From Verrucomicrobiota bacterium (GTDB taxonomy: Bacteria; Verrucomicrobiota; Verrucomicrobiia; Verrucomicrobiales; Verrucomicrobiaceae): a stretch of 64,000 bases of DNA. The first letter of the stretch is position 1, and the number at the start of each line of letters is the position of its first letter. The DNA is taken from the NCBI GenBank assembly GCA_017301975.1, contig JAFLEI010000008.1, forward strand, positions 1 to 64,000. The letters are read 5' to 3'. Below the pieces are notes generated by a model. It was not told the origin of the DNA, made no database searches, and worked only from the letters and a program-made list of their open reading frames with translations. The position numbers and the translations under genes were made by a program. Positions 41,892 to 51,462 of this stretch are shown one piece after another.

Positions 41892-43154
41892 ATGACTGCC
41901 GCCGCTGATCCGAATCCACTGCATCGTTCGGCGACCTGGAAGTGGACGATCTGCGGCCTGTTGCTGCTCGCTTCGGCGATCAATTACATGGACCGCCAGA
42001 CACTGGCGAATGCGGCGGTGCGCATCACCAAGGAGTTTCGGCTGTCGCAGGAGCAGTATGGCCACATCGAGGCGGTGTTTGCCTATGCGTTTGCGGCGGG
42101 CTCCATCGTCTTTGGCTGGGCGGCGGATCGTTTCTCCGTGCGCTGGCTGTATGCCATCGTGCTGACGATGTGGTCGCTGGCCGGACTGGCGACGGGTTTT
42201 GTGCACAACGAGCAGGAGTTGCTGTGGTGCCGCATGGCGCTGGGATTTTTTGAGGCGGGTCACTGGCCCTGCGGCATCCGCACCACGCGGGCGCTGCTGG
42301 ATGCGCGGGAGCGTTCCTTCGGCAACAGCGTGCTGCAAAGCGGCACCTCCGTGGGCGCGATCATCACGCCGCTGATCATGAGCGGGCTCATGACGGCCGA
42401 ACTGGGAAGCTGGCGCACGGCGTTTCAAGTGGTGGGCATCACCGGCTTTGGCTGGCTGGTGCTGTGGTTTGCACTCGTGCGCAAGGCGGACCTTCCTGCG
42501 CCGGTTCGTTTGAGCGAGACCTCGGACAAAGGGGATGGCACCAGCCTGTGGAGCGTCATTTTCAGCCGGCGCATGCTCATCATCTTTGTGGTGATCGCGG
42601 GGATCAACACGACGTGGCAGATCCTGCGTGCATGGCTGCCCAAGATTTTGCAGGAAGGGCGTGGATACACGGAGGCGGAGACGCTGTGGTTCACCTCGGC
42701 ATGGTATCTGGCCACGGACGTCGGTTGCCTCGGGGCCGGAGCGCTCGCGGTGTGGCTGGGGCGGCGCAAACTTTCGGTGCATGCGGCGCGGGTGATTGTC
42801 TTTGCGGGCTGCGGGGCCTTGTGCGCCTCCTGCGCGTTCACCCCGTGGCTGGAGCATGGATGGGTGCTGCTCGCGGTCTTCATGCTCGCGGGCGCCGGAG
42901 CGCTGGGTGTGTTTCCGCTGTATCATGCCTTCACGCAGGATCTGTCGGGGCGGCATCAGGGCAAGATCACGGGCATCGCCGGAGTCGTCGCGTGGGTGCT
43001 GCCGGCGCAGGCGCAGCAGTTTTTTGGCAGGCTGGCGGATCGCACGCATTCGTTTGATCAGGGGCTGATTTTGGCCTCCTGCCTGCCACTCATCGCGGTG
43101 CTGCCGCTGTGGTTGTTTTGGGAAAACAAATCGGACCGTTCTTCATCATCATGA
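41892..43154 (+). CDS. MFS transporter, hexuronate/anion-cation symporter type
   Basis: A 420-residue twelve-helix major facilitator. Its opening (WTICGLLLLASAINYMDRQT) and FGWAADRFSVRWLYAIVLTM (the motif A loop after helix 2) fit the ExuT/anion:cation symporter family, which imports hexuronates, glucarate or related sugar acids. GFFEAGHWPCGIRTTRALLD in helix 4 is also family-typical. It lies between a DUF1501 gene and a Tat-exported unknown, overlapping the latter by four bases (ATGA, 43151-43154). Uptake of the sugar acid released by the neighbouring exported enzymes is the likely role. The exact substrate is not readable. Confidence 0.87.
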   Translation: MTAAADPNPLHRSATWKWTICGLLLLASAINYMDRQTLANAAVRITKEFRLSQEQYGHIEAVFAYAFAAGSIVFGWAADRFSVRWLYAIVLTMWSLAGLATGFVHNEQELLWCRMALGFFEAGHWPCGIRTTRALLDARERSFGNSVLQSGTSVGAIITPLIMSGLMTAELGSWRTAFQVVGITGFGWLVLWFALVRKADLPAPVRLSETSDKGDGTSLWSVIFSRRMLIIFVVIAGINTTWQILRAWLPKILQEGRGYTEAETLWFTSAWYLATDVGCLGAGALAVWLGRRKLSVHAARVIVFAGCGALCASCAFTPWLEHGWVLLAVFMLAGAGALGVFPLYHAFTQDLSGRHQGKITGIAGVVAWVLPAQAQQFFGRLADRTHSFDQGLILASCLPLIAVLPLWLFWENKSDRSSSS

Positions 43155-44407
43155 GCTCATCATCCTGGACCCGCCGCTCCTTCCTCATGGCCGGTGCTGC
43201 CGCAGCAGCCACGGCCCATGCAGCCCCCACGCCCGCACGTAAAAAAGTCGCGCTCATCGCCACGGTGATGTTCAAGAACGCGCATGCGATGCATTTCGTG
43301 GACCGGCTTGCCATGGGCCACGCGTGGGCCGGGCAGTGGCTGCCGCCGCAGACGGATCTGGTGTCGCTGTACATCGCGCAGTTTCCTAAAACCGATCTCG
43401 CGCGCGGTCGTTCGGAGCGCTATCACATCCCGATCTATTCCAGCATCGCTGAGGCGCTCACACTGGGCACGGGGAAGCTCGCCGTGGATGGTGTCGTCCT
43501 CATTGGTGAACATGGCGACTACCCTGAAAATGAAAAGGGGCAGACGCTCTACCCGCGCTACGAATTCTTCAAAGAGGTCGTCAAGGTCTTCGAGGCCAGC
43601 GGACGCAGCGTGCCCGTTTTTAATGACAAGCATCTCTCCACCGAGTGGAGCCAATGCACCGAGATGGTGGCTGATGCGAAACGGCTCGGTTTTCCCTTCC
43701 TCGCCGGGTCCTCATTGCCCGTGACACGCCGTCTGCCTGCGGTGGATCTGCCGTGGGGAACACCGCTGGCGGAGAGCGTGGCCGTCGGCTACGGCGGTGT
43801 CGAAAAATACGACTTCCACGGCCTCGAAACCGCGCAGTGCATGTCCGAGCGCCGCCGTGGTGGTGAGGTCGGCATCAAAAGCGTGCGCGCCCTGCGTGGC
43901 GAAAAAATGTGGGAGCATGCCGCCACGCGGAAGAACACGCAGCGCCTGCTCGCCGCCGCTCTCACCCGCAGCCACACATGGCCGGTGGAAGGGTATCCTC
44001 TGGAGCCCGTCAGCTTTGAGTGGGCGCGCAAGATCTTCCCTGATGCCTTCGCGTATTTCATCGAGCATCGCGACGGCTTCCACACCACGCTCTTCATGCT
44101 GCCGGTGCGGGATTTCAACTATGCGGGCCTGAACTCCGAGACGGGCGAGATCACCTCCTGCCAGATGTTTCTGCCCATGCCGGGCTCCAGCTCGACCACC
44201 GCCGACTTTTTCAATCCGCTCGTTCATCACATTGAGGACATGATCCTGCACAATCGTGCACCCTATCCTGTGGAGCGCACGCTGCTCACCTCCGGCATGC
44301 TGATTGCGGCGGTCGAATCGCTGTATCGTAAGGGAGAGGTCATTCAGACACCGGAGATGGGGGTGGCCTACACCGTGCCGAAGGAGTCGCTGTACTGGCG
44401 CGAGTGA
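43151..44407 (+). CDS. Tat-exported conserved protein of unknown function
   Basis: 418 residues from the ATG at 43151. The twin-arginine signal SWTRRSFLMAGAAAAATAHA is followed by KVALIATVMFKNAHAMHFVD, a Rossmann-like first strand. Later elements include VDGVVLIGEHGDYPENEKGQ, VFNDKHLSTEWSQCTEMVAD and FPFLAGSSLPVTRRLP. The layout resembles the NAD-binding half of Gfo/Idh-type oxidoreductases without an obvious GxGxxG, so I do not assign it. It is translationally coupled to the MFS transporter, which suggests joint work on one sugar-acid or glycan substrate. A 222-base gap follows before the next cytochrome gene. Confidence 0.75.
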   Translation: MSSSSWTRRSFLMAGAAAAATAHAAPTPARKKVALIATVMFKNAHAMHFVDRLAMGHAWAGQWLPPQTDLVSLYIAQFPKTDLARGRSERYHIPIYSSIAEALTLGTGKLAVDGVVLIGEHGDYPENEKGQTLYPRYEFFKEVVKVFEASGRSVPVFNDKHLSTEWSQCTEMVADAKRLGFPFLAGSSLPVTRRLPAVDLPWGTPLAESVAVGYGGVEKYDFHGLETAQCMSERRRGGEVGIKSVRALRGEKMWEHAATRKNTQRLLAAALTRSHTWPVEGYPLEPVSFEWARKIFPDAFAYFIEHRDGFHTTLFMLPVRDFNYAGLNSETGEITSCQMFLPMPGSSSTTADFFNPLVHHIEDMILHNRAPYPVERTLLTSGMLIAAVESLYRKGEVIQTPEMGVAYTVPKESLYWRE

Positions 44408-44629
44408 GGAGAGTCATTGTTTGCATCGTGTGTTGCGCAGACGCATTGGCGTGGGAAGCAACAGGTGTGAATCCTTCCGCACAGTTTCCATCGGCCTCGC
44501 TCGTGGCGTTTGCGCCAGATGAAGCGGACCAGTCTGTTTCATGGTGGATGAGCGGATATTCCCATTTTTTGCGGGTATGGCCACAGAGAGATGACTTCCT
44601 GGCGGCGTTGGTTCTTTTGCATAAGACCG

Positions 44630-47600
44630 ATGAAGCTGTCCGCCACCATTGCATGTCTGCTCACCGCCTCAGTCATGAGCGCGGAGGACATCTTCGTCTC
44701 CAAGGTGGAGCCCCTGCTGAAACAGCGCTGCTTTGACTGCCATTCGCATGAGAAAAAAATCAAAGGCGGCCTCGCTCTTGACTCGAAGTCAGGCTGGGAA
44801 AAAGGGGGCGAGAGCGGACCCGCCATTATTCCTGGGAAGCCGGAAGCAAGCCTGCTGATGCAGGCGCTGAGTCATGCGGAAAAGGATGTCAAAATGCCGC
44901 CGAAGAAGATGCTTCCTGGTTCGGAGATTGCGGTGTTTGCGGAATGGATTCGGCTTGGGGCTCCCGATCCGCGCGTGTCAGTGGCGAAGAGCAGCCAGGA
45001 TCTCGCCGCGAGTGACACCTGGGATGTTGAATTCCACAAGCGCCTCGACTGGTGGAGCCTCAAGCCCATGCGCAAAGTCGAACCGCCGAAGTTGGATGAT
45101 GTGGCATGGTCAAAAGAGCCGGTGGATCGTTTTGTGCGTGCGGCGTTGTCTGCCGCCAAACTCCAGCCGGCACCACCTGCGGAGCCTGGCGTGCTGAGGC
45201 GACGGCTTTCATTTGTGCTGACGGGGCTGCCGCCATCCTCGGCATCAGCATCCTTGTCTGACGAGGCCTACGTGGACATGCTGCTGCAAAGCCCCCGCTT
45301 TGGGGAGCACTTCGCACGGCACTGGATGGACGTCGTGCGCTACACGGACACCTATGGCTATGAATGGGACAATCCCGCCAAGGGTGCCTACGAGTATCGT
45401 GACTACCTCATCCGCGCCTTCAATGACGACATCAGTTTCGCTCAGTTCCTGCGCGAGCAGATCGCGGGCGATCTGCTGCCGAGGCCGCGAATCAACATGG
45501 CCTCACAAACCAACGAAAGCCTCATCGGTCCCATGTTTTATCATCTGGGGGAGCATCGTCATGGCAGCAGCCTGATGTTCAATGGCATTCATCAGGAGAT
45601 GGTGAACAACAAAATCGACGCCTTTTCCAAAGCCTTTCTCGCCACCACCGTGGCTTGCGCACGCTGTCACGATCACAAGCTCGAAGCCGTTTCACAGCAC
45701 GACTACTACGCTCTTGCCGCCATCTTCACCACCCCGCGCTGGACCTCCCGTGTGATCGATGCGCCGAATAAAAACGATGCAGCCATCGCGAAGCTCAAAG
45801 AGCTGCGCGCGGCGATTCGCGCCGAAGTGGCAGTTGCGTGGAAGAAGCCGTTCGAGCGGGGCTTCCTCAAACAGTGGGCGGAAACGCACGGTGCCGCATT
45901 GAAAGGCGTGGGTGCACCGCTTGCCGCGCCAGATCAGCTCACACAAAAGGCTGCCGAGTGGCGCAAGGCCCGCATGGCCGCACAAAATGCCAACGCCATT
46001 TTCAAACTGTTGGCCGATCCCGCCAGGGCTCAGCTTCCCCACGGCTGGGTGATGGAGGGCGATGGGATGAAACACGGCTTTGTCGAGGAAGGCACACCGC
46101 TCATCGCGCTCGAAGGCGATGCCGTCATTGCGCGTCTTCTGCCGCGTGGCTGGCACACGCACGCCTTGTCCTCCAAGCTGCCTGGCGCGCTGCGCATGCC
46201 GCCTGAGCATCTCATCCCGGGCAGGTTCGTGAGCCTTGACCTCGCGGGCGGGGAATTTGGCGGCCAACTTGTGATTGATGACCATGCGTTTCAAAATGAA
46301 ACCATCGCTTTCTACACCAACACCATACCCGCATGGCGGAGTTTTGGTGATGCTGAGCTGAAGAATGGGGTGCAGCAGGTCACGGCGGAGTTTGCCACCT
46401 CGTCTTTGAACCCGAATTTCCCACCACGCACCGGTCTGGCAAAGGGTCTCAAGAATGACGACTTCGGCTACGATAAACGCAGCTGGCTGAGCGTCTGTGG
46501 CATTGCCTCCCATGACAAGGCAGGCACGCCGCAGGATGAACAAAATGCATTTGCCGGTTTGTATGACGCTGCCGATTCGCCGGACGCATGGCAGCGCATA
46601 GCGGCATGGTTCAACTCTGCTGTCACGCGGTGGCGCGAGGGCAAAACGCAGCCGGGAGATCAGCCCGTTTTAGACTGGCTGCACAGCAGTGGTTTGCTGC
46701 CAAACAAGGCGGAACCCGGAAGCAGGATCGCGACACTGGTGGCCGAATATCGGAGCGCCGAGGCAGGCATCGGTTTTCCGCGTACGGTCAACAGCATGGA
46801 CCAGCGGGAAACGGCCCCGGCCAGCTACCCGCTCAATGTGCGCGGCAATGTGGATGTGACCGGCACGCTGGTGCAGCCGGGATTTTTGAAAATGCTGGAC
46901 CCCAAGGCGCGAGTGTCGGACCGGCTGACGCTTGCCGATTCGCTGCTGGATCCCGAGCATCCGCTGACGGCGCGTGTCTATGTGAACCGAGTATGGCAGT
47001 GGCTCTTTGGCACCGGACTTGTGGCCACCCCGGATGATTTCGGACGGCTCGGAGTCATGCCTTCGCATCCCGAACTGCTCGACTGGCTGGCGCGAGAGTT
47101 CATTCGCGAAGGCTGGTCCACTAAAAAATTGGTGCGGCGTCTGGTCTTAAGCCAGACCTTCCGGCAGTCCGGTCTCGTGGCCGATGCCGCGCGCGAACGT
47201 GATCCGGAGAACCGCCTGCTGCATCACTACCCTACGCGGCGTTTGGAGGCGGAGGCCATTCGTGATTCACTGCTCGCGATCTCTGGTCGTCTCGACCCGC
47301 AGCATTATGGTCGGCCTGTCCTGCCGTTTCGCAGTGCCGAGGACGCGGCCAAGCGCCTTTTCAGCGGTCCGCTCGATGGTCATGGCCGCCGCTCGATCTA
47401 TCTGCAGATGTCCATCATGGACCCGCCGAAATTTCTCGTCGGCTTCAATCTTCCAGATCTGAAACTGCCTGCCGGCAGACGAGACGTGACGAATGTTCCC
47501 TCCCAGGCGCTGATCATGCTGAATGATCCGTTTGTGAACGAGATGGCCAAATGCTGGGCGGCTGGTTTGCTAAAAAACAAGGACATGAACCGCGAAGATC

Positions 47601-47764
47601 GTGTGCGTCAGATGTTTGAGCGGGCATTGGCTCGTGAGCCGAATGCAGCCGAGTTGAGACGCTGGACTGCCGCCTTGCAGGATTTTGGCGGAGACACGCC
47701 GGATGCATGGGAACGCCTTGCCCATGCGTTATTCAACACCAAGGAGTTTCTCTACTACCGCTGA
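44630..47764 (+). CDS. Secreted PSCyt1-PSCyt2-PSD1 (DUF1549/DUF1553) protein, long form
   Basis: 1044 residues from the ATG at 44630 (MKLSATIACLLTASVMSA, signal peptide). PSCyt1 has a CxxCH at Cys34-His38 (CFDCH) and KMPPKKMLPGSEIAVFAEWI. PSCyt2/DUF1549 follows, with HFARHWMDVVRYTDTYGYEW and a second CxxCH (CARCHDHKLEAVSQHDYYAL). A large middle insert (about 390-690) has beta-rich segments such as FVSLDLAGGEFGGQLVIDDH, perhaps a carbohydrate-binding module. PSD1/DUF1553 closes the chain (NRVWQWLFGTGLVATPDDFG). Its DUF1501 partner starts one base after this stop, the intact form of the pairing. Confidence 0.9.
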   Translation: MKLSATIACLLTASVMSAEDIFVSKVEPLLKQRCFDCHSHEKKIKGGLALDSKSGWEKGGESGPAIIPGKPEASLLMQALSHAEKDVKMPPKKMLPGSEIAVFAEWIRLGAPDPRVSVAKSSQDLAASDTWDVEFHKRLDWWSLKPMRKVEPPKLDDVAWSKEPVDRFVRAALSAAKLQPAPPAEPGVLRRRLSFVLTGLPPSSASASLSDEAYVDMLLQSPRFGEHFARHWMDVVRYTDTYGYEWDNPAKGAYEYRDYLIRAFNDDISFAQFLREQIAGDLLPRPRINMASQTNESLIGPMFYHLGEHRHGSSLMFNGIHQEMVNNKIDAFSKAFLATTVACARCHDHKLEAVSQHDYYALAAIFTTPRWTSRVIDAPNKNDAAIAKLKELRAAIRAEVAVAWKKPFERGFLKQWAETHGAALKGVGAPLAAPDQLTQKAAEWRKARMAAQNANAIFKLLADPARAQLPHGWVMEGDGMKHGFVEEGTPLIALEGDAVIARLLPRGWHTHALSSKLPGALRMPPEHLIPGRFVSLDLAGGEFGGQLVIDDHAFQNETIAFYTNTIPAWRSFGDAELKNGVQQVTAEFATSSLNPNFPPRTGLAKGLKNDDFGYDKRSWLSVCGIASHDKAGTPQDEQNAFAGLYDAADSPDAWQRIAAWFNSAVTRWREGKTQPGDQPVLDWLHSSGLLPNKAEPGSRIATLVAEYRSAEAGIGFPRTVNSMDQRETAPASYPLNVRGNVDVTGTLVQPGFLKMLDPKARVSDRLTLADSLLDPEHPLTARVYVNRVWQWLFGTGLVATPDDFGRLGVMPSHPELLDWLAREFIREGWSTKKLVRRLVLSQTFRQSGLVADAARERDPENRLLHHYPTRRLEAEAIRDSLLAISGRLDPQHYGRPVLPFRSAEDAAKRLFSGPLDGHGRRSIYLQMSIMDPPKFLVGFNLPDLKLPAGRRDVTNVPSQALIMLNDPFVNEMAKCWAAGLLKNKDMNREDRVRQMFERALAREPNAAELRRWTAALQDFGGDTPDAWERLAHALFNTKEFLYYR

Positions 47765-47765
47765 A

Positions 47766-49157
47766 ATGCAGCCGCATGACCATTGTCTTTGCTCGCGCCG
47801 CCAGATTCTGGCAGGGGCTGCCACGGGCTTTGGCATGCTGGCGCTGCGTGCCATGGCGGGTGTGCCGCTTCATTGCCGGGCACGGGCGAAGAACATCATT
47901 TTCTGCTTCATGGACGGTGGTCCCAGTCATGTGGACACCTTTGATCTCAAGCCCATGCTCAAGAAGTTCGAAGGCAAAGCCATCGGCAGTGGGGCGGTGT
48001 CAAAGCGCTCGCAGTCAAATGCGGGCCGCGTCTGGTTTGGCAGTCCCTGGGAGTTCAAGCAGCGCGGGCAAAGCGGCTTGTGGGTGAGCGAGCTTTTTCC
48101 GCACATCGCGCAAGTAGCGGACAAGCTTTGCGTTGTTCGCTCGATGGTTGGCGAATTGCCGCTGCATGGTCAGCAGAACTTGCTGCTGCACACCGGCCGC
48201 ATCCTCGGCCAGGCACCGAGCATCGGCTCCTGGGTCTCCTATGGCCTTGGTACGGAGAATCGCAATCTGCCGGGCTATGTCGTGCTCAACAACGACTGGG
48301 TGCCAAACGGCGGACTCGAAAACTTCGGCAGTTCATTCCTGCCCGCTAGTCATCAGGCCACCATGGTTCGCGCCAAGGGCGTGCCGGTTGATAATATTGC
48401 TCCGCATGATGAGGCGGTCATCCAGCGGCGCAAACTTGCGCTGCTGGCACAGCAGGATGCTGAGTTCGCTGCGCGCACTTCGGACGCACCAATCATTGAA
48501 GGAGCCATAGCGAACTATGAGACGGCGTTTCGCATGCAAAGCGCGGTTCCTGGCATTGCGGACATCGCCGGAGAACCTGAATACATTCGCAGGCTCTACG
48601 GTGTGGATTCCACCGACGAACATCAGCGCTTTTATGCCACCCAGGCCCTGCGTGCGCGGCGCCTGGTGGAAGCTGGGGTGCGGTTTGTCGAAATCACCTG
48701 TCCGAGTTTTGACGGCAACAATTCGCCTTGGGATCAGCACGGGCAGATTCGCCAAAACCATGCCAAAAATGCGCGCATCACCGATCAATCCGTTGCCGCT
48801 CTCATCAGCGATCTCGATCAGCGTGGCCTGCTTGACGAAACCATTGTGCTCTGGGCCGGCGAGATGGGCCGCACACCGCATACGCCTAAAATCAGCGAGA
48901 CCTGTGGTCGCGATCACCATGTGAACGGCTACAGCATCTTCATGGCCGGCGGTGGTTTCAAAGGCGGAATGGCCTTCGGAGAAACGGATGAGTTTGGCAA
49001 TTCCGTCGCCAGCGATCCCGTGGACATCCATGACATTCATGCGACGCTCCTGCATCAAATGGGGGTGGATCACGAAAAACTCATCTTCCGCCACGGTGGT
49101 CGCGATCAGCGGCTCACCGATGTGCATGGGCGCGTGATGCGTGAGCTGACAGCTTGA
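47766..49157 (+). CDS. Tat-exported DUF1501 protein
   Basis: 463 residues from the ATG at 47766, one base after the upstream PSCyt stop, so the two are surely co-transcribed. Signal: HDHCLCSRRQILAGAATGFG. DUF1501 core: NIIFCFMDGGPSHVDTFDLK, GSPWEFKQRGQSGLWVSELF, FVEITCPSFDGNNSPWDQHG, IVLWAGEMGRTPHTPKISET, and the C-terminal IHDIHATLLHQMGVDHEKLI. The frame is open upstream inside the cytochrome gene, but only this start yields the Tat signal at the N-terminus. The beta-propeller gene follows 33 bases later. Confidence 0.9.
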   Translation: MQPHDHCLCSRRQILAGAATGFGMLALRAMAGVPLHCRARAKNIIFCFMDGGPSHVDTFDLKPMLKKFEGKAIGSGAVSKRSQSNAGRVWFGSPWEFKQRGQSGLWVSELFPHIAQVADKLCVVRSMVGELPLHGQQNLLLHTGRILGQAPSIGSWVSYGLGTENRNLPGYVVLNNDWVPNGGLENFGSSFLPASHQATMVRAKGVPVDNIAPHDEAVIQRRKLALLAQQDAEFAARTSDAPIIEGAIANYETAFRMQSAVPGIADIAGEPEYIRRLYGVDSTDEHQRFYATQALRARRLVEAGVRFVEITCPSFDGNNSPWDQHGQIRQNHAKNARITDQSVAALISDLDQRGLLDETIVLWAGEMGRTPHTPKISETCGRDHHVNGYSIFMAGGGFKGGMAFGETDEFGNSVASDPVDIHDIHATLLHQMGVDHEKLIFRHGGRDQRLTDVHGRVMRELTA

Positions 49158-49190
49158 TTTGAAACTCCGTACTCATTCATTCATCGCACC

Positions 49191-50351
49191 ATGAAATCCA
49201 TCGTTGCATTCCTTTCATTGATGACTGTCCACGGCCTTGCAGCCGATCCTGTCGCGGCCTGGTCCAAAGACGTCACCATCAAGCCGGTGTCAGCCATTGA
49301 GGGCCGGCACACCACCCACAGCTACTACCTCACCAATCCAGAAAGCCCGGACGGCACCCGCGTGTTGTTCTTCACCTCCATCGATCCTCAGGGACATCTC
49401 GGCGAGGTGCGCATGATCGAGCGCGCCACCGGAAAGGAAACCGTGCTCGCTGACAACATTCACACCGAGGACGCCCACCGCGTCGCCTGCCAGCAGTGGC
49501 TCTCCGGCGGCAAACGCGTGGCCTACCACGAAGTCATCGAGAAAAAATGGCGCGTGGTCGTCGTGGATGTCGCCACCCTCGCCAAGACCATTGTCGCCGA
49601 AAATCATCAGGTCGGCTTCGGCAGACCCGAAGGTGATCTCGTTCCCATGTACGGCTGCCATTGGAATCCGGGGCCGTATCGTGATCTCGAAGTGTGGGAT
49701 GCATCCACCGGCAAGACCACCACCTACGCCAAGATCTCAGAGGTGGAGGCGAAGTATGGTGACTGGTTGCAGAAGGAGTTCGCGGGCAAGCCATGCTCCG
49801 TCTTCTTTCCCGTGCTCAGCCCGGATCTGAAGCGCGTTTTTTTCAAGGTAGCCGCAGGCAATGGCGGGGACGACTACATGTCCGGCCGCGCCAGTCATCG
49901 CCAGGGCACCGTGGTCTATGACTTTGAAAAAGCATCCTGTGTCTGGCAGCGAAATAAGTGGGGCCACCCGGCCTGGACGCCTGACTCACAGCACATCTTT
50001 GAAGCGGGAAACATCAGCTTCGACATCCAGGACAACCCGGCCAAATACACCCGCCTCAAGGATGTGCCCGTTCTCAGTGGTACGCATCCTTCCGTGAGTC
50101 CGGATGGCACCCTCATGGTCACGGATGGCATGAGCAAAAACGTCGGCGGCAAAGGCGATGAGTGGGGCATTCAGGTGGCGGACATGAACGGTGGTAAATG
50201 GGTCCTGCTGCAGAGCTTTGCCCAAAACGGTGGCGCCAGATCCTGGCGGCGCAATCACCCGCATCCCGCCTTCAGCGCAGACGGCAGACGCATCTACTAC
50301 AATGTCAGCGACGGCCCCTTTACGCGCCTGATGGTGGCGGAACGTCCGTAA
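49191..50351 (+). CDS. Secreted PD40/oligogalacturonate lyase-like beta-propeller protein
   Basis: 386 residues with a signal peptide (MKSIVAFLSLMTVHGLAA). The mature chain is a seven-bladed-type propeller with TolB/PD40-like blades (SVSPDGTLMVTD, HPAFSADGRRIYYNVSD, SPDLKRVFFKVA). RHTTHSYYLTNPESPDGTR near the start and VPMYGCHWNPGPYRDLEVWD resemble oligogalacturonate lyase-family proteins that use histidine-bound manganese. I cannot confirm all metal ligands, so lyase activity is tentative. The placement after a PSCyt/DUF1501 pair and before a sialidase-fold protein fits polysaccharide breakdown. Confidence 0.75.
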   Translation: MKSIVAFLSLMTVHGLAADPVAAWSKDVTIKPVSAIEGRHTTHSYYLTNPESPDGTRVLFFTSIDPQGHLGEVRMIERATGKETVLADNIHTEDAHRVACQQWLSGGKRVAYHEVIEKKWRVVVVDVATLAKTIVAENHQVGFGRPEGDLVPMYGCHWNPGPYRDLEVWDASTGKTTTYAKISEVEAKYGDWLQKEFAGKPCSVFFPVLSPDLKRVFFKVAAGNGGDDYMSGRASHRQGTVVYDFEKASCVWQRNKWGHPAWTPDSQHIFEAGNISFDIQDNPAKYTRLKDVPVLSGTHPSVSPDGTLMVTDGMSKNVGGKGDEWGIQVADMNGGKWVLLQSFAQNGGARSWRRNHPHPAFSADGRRIYYNVSDGPFTRLMVAERP

Positions 50352-50381
50352 TGTGCGCCACGCTGGCGGCGTTGGTAGCCC

Positions 50382-51461
50382 ATGAAAATCTTCGCCGCAT
50401 GGCTGTTCGCATTGTCGTTGTCCGGGTTGGTCGCTCAGGATGTTGAGCCCAAAAGCCTGCAACGCATCGTCGCCATCGAAAATGTGTGTGCGTGGCCAAA
50501 TCTCACCTTGCTGCCGGATGGCACGATCATCGCCATTCTTTTCAACCAGCCGGGCCACGGCACCATGCAGGGGGATGTGGACTGCTATGCCAGCAGCGAC
50601 GGTGTGAAATGGGAGAAGCGCAGCACCGTCACGCAGCATGAGCCGGACACGATCCGCATGAACCATGCGGCGGGATTGGCGAAAAATGGAGATCTTCTCG
50701 TGCTCTGCTCCGGCTGGACAAACTTGAAGCAGCCGCAGCGGCCCAAGCAGGCTGATTTCCGCGATGCCGTCCTGCGCTCCTGGGTCCTCCGCTCAAAAGA
50801 CGCAGGTCGCACCTGGAGCAAGAGCGATGTCTTTCCCCCGACTGAGTCTGACGAATGGACCGAGCACATTCCCTTTGGCGACATCTGGACGGCGCAGGAC
50901 GGCACGCTGCGCACGTCATGCTATCAGGGGCAGATGACGGATCCGACGAAATCGAGCAAGACCAAGGGCTGGCGCTCCTGGTGCTTCCGCAGCGATGACG
51001 ATGGCGTCACGTGGAAGCCGCAGTCCATCATTGGCCCCACGCACAATGAGACAGACATTTTCCCGCTTGGCGGCAAAAGCTGGCTGGCCGCCGCACGCAC
51101 CACGCAGATGGAGCTCTTCCGCAGCGATGACGATGGCGCGACCTGGGGCGCACCCCTCAAGGTGACCGCGCGCAATGAGATCAACGGCCACCTCACACGT
51201 ATGGCAGACAAGCGTCTGCTGCTGAGCTACGGCGTGCGCATCGCCGGGCATCACGGAGTCTGCGCAAAGTTCAGCAGTGACGATGGCAAGACATGGAGTT
51301 CGCCCATCCGTCTCGCACGCAGCGAGGTGAGCGACTGCGGCTATCCTTCCAGCGTTCAGCTCGCGAACGGAAAAATGGTCACCGCCTACTACTCGAAAGC
51401 CGCGCCCGAATGTGATCATTACCACATGGGCGTGGCGATTTGGGACGCTCCAGCCCGGTGA
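50382..51461 (+). CDS. Secreted sialidase-fold (BNR/Asp-box) glycoside hydrolase
   Basis: A 359-residue exported protein (signal MKIFAAWLFALSLSGLVAQ). Five Asp-box-like motifs mark a six-bladed propeller: SSDGVKW (71-77), SKDAGRTW (138-145), SDDDGVTW (204-211), SDDDGATW (248-255) and SSDDGKTW (298-305). The family includes exo-alpha-sialidases, but many environmental members act on other glycans, and I cannot identify the full Arg triad with certainty. It ends the long plus-strand run. The next gene converges on it with one base between stops. Confidence 0.8.
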   Translation: MKIFAAWLFALSLSGLVAQDVEPKSLQRIVAIENVCAWPNLTLLPDGTIIAILFNQPGHGTMQGDVDCYASSDGVKWEKRSTVTQHEPDTIRMNHAAGLAKNGDLLVLCSGWTNLKQPQRPKQADFRDAVLRSWVLRSKDAGRTWSKSDVFPPTESDEWTEHIPFGDIWTAQDGTLRTSCYQGQMTDPTKSSKTKGWRSWCFRSDDDGVTWKPQSIIGPTHNETDIFPLGGKSWLAAARTTQMELFRSDDDGATWGAPLKVTARNEINGHLTRMADKRLLLSYGVRIAGHHGVCAKFSSDDGKTWSSPIRLARSEVSDCGYPSSVQLANGKMVTAYYSKAAPECDHYHMGVAIWDAPAR

Positions 51462-51462
51462 G

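Noticed and set aside
41427-43049. 540-residue minus-strand frame
   Set aside because: Antisense to the DUF1501 and MFS genes, with shadow-type composition.
44404-44736. 110-residue plus-strand frame before the third PSCyt gene
   Set aside because: It overlaps the signal peptide of the PSCyt protein in another frame and has no family resemblance. The gap was left as a promoter region.
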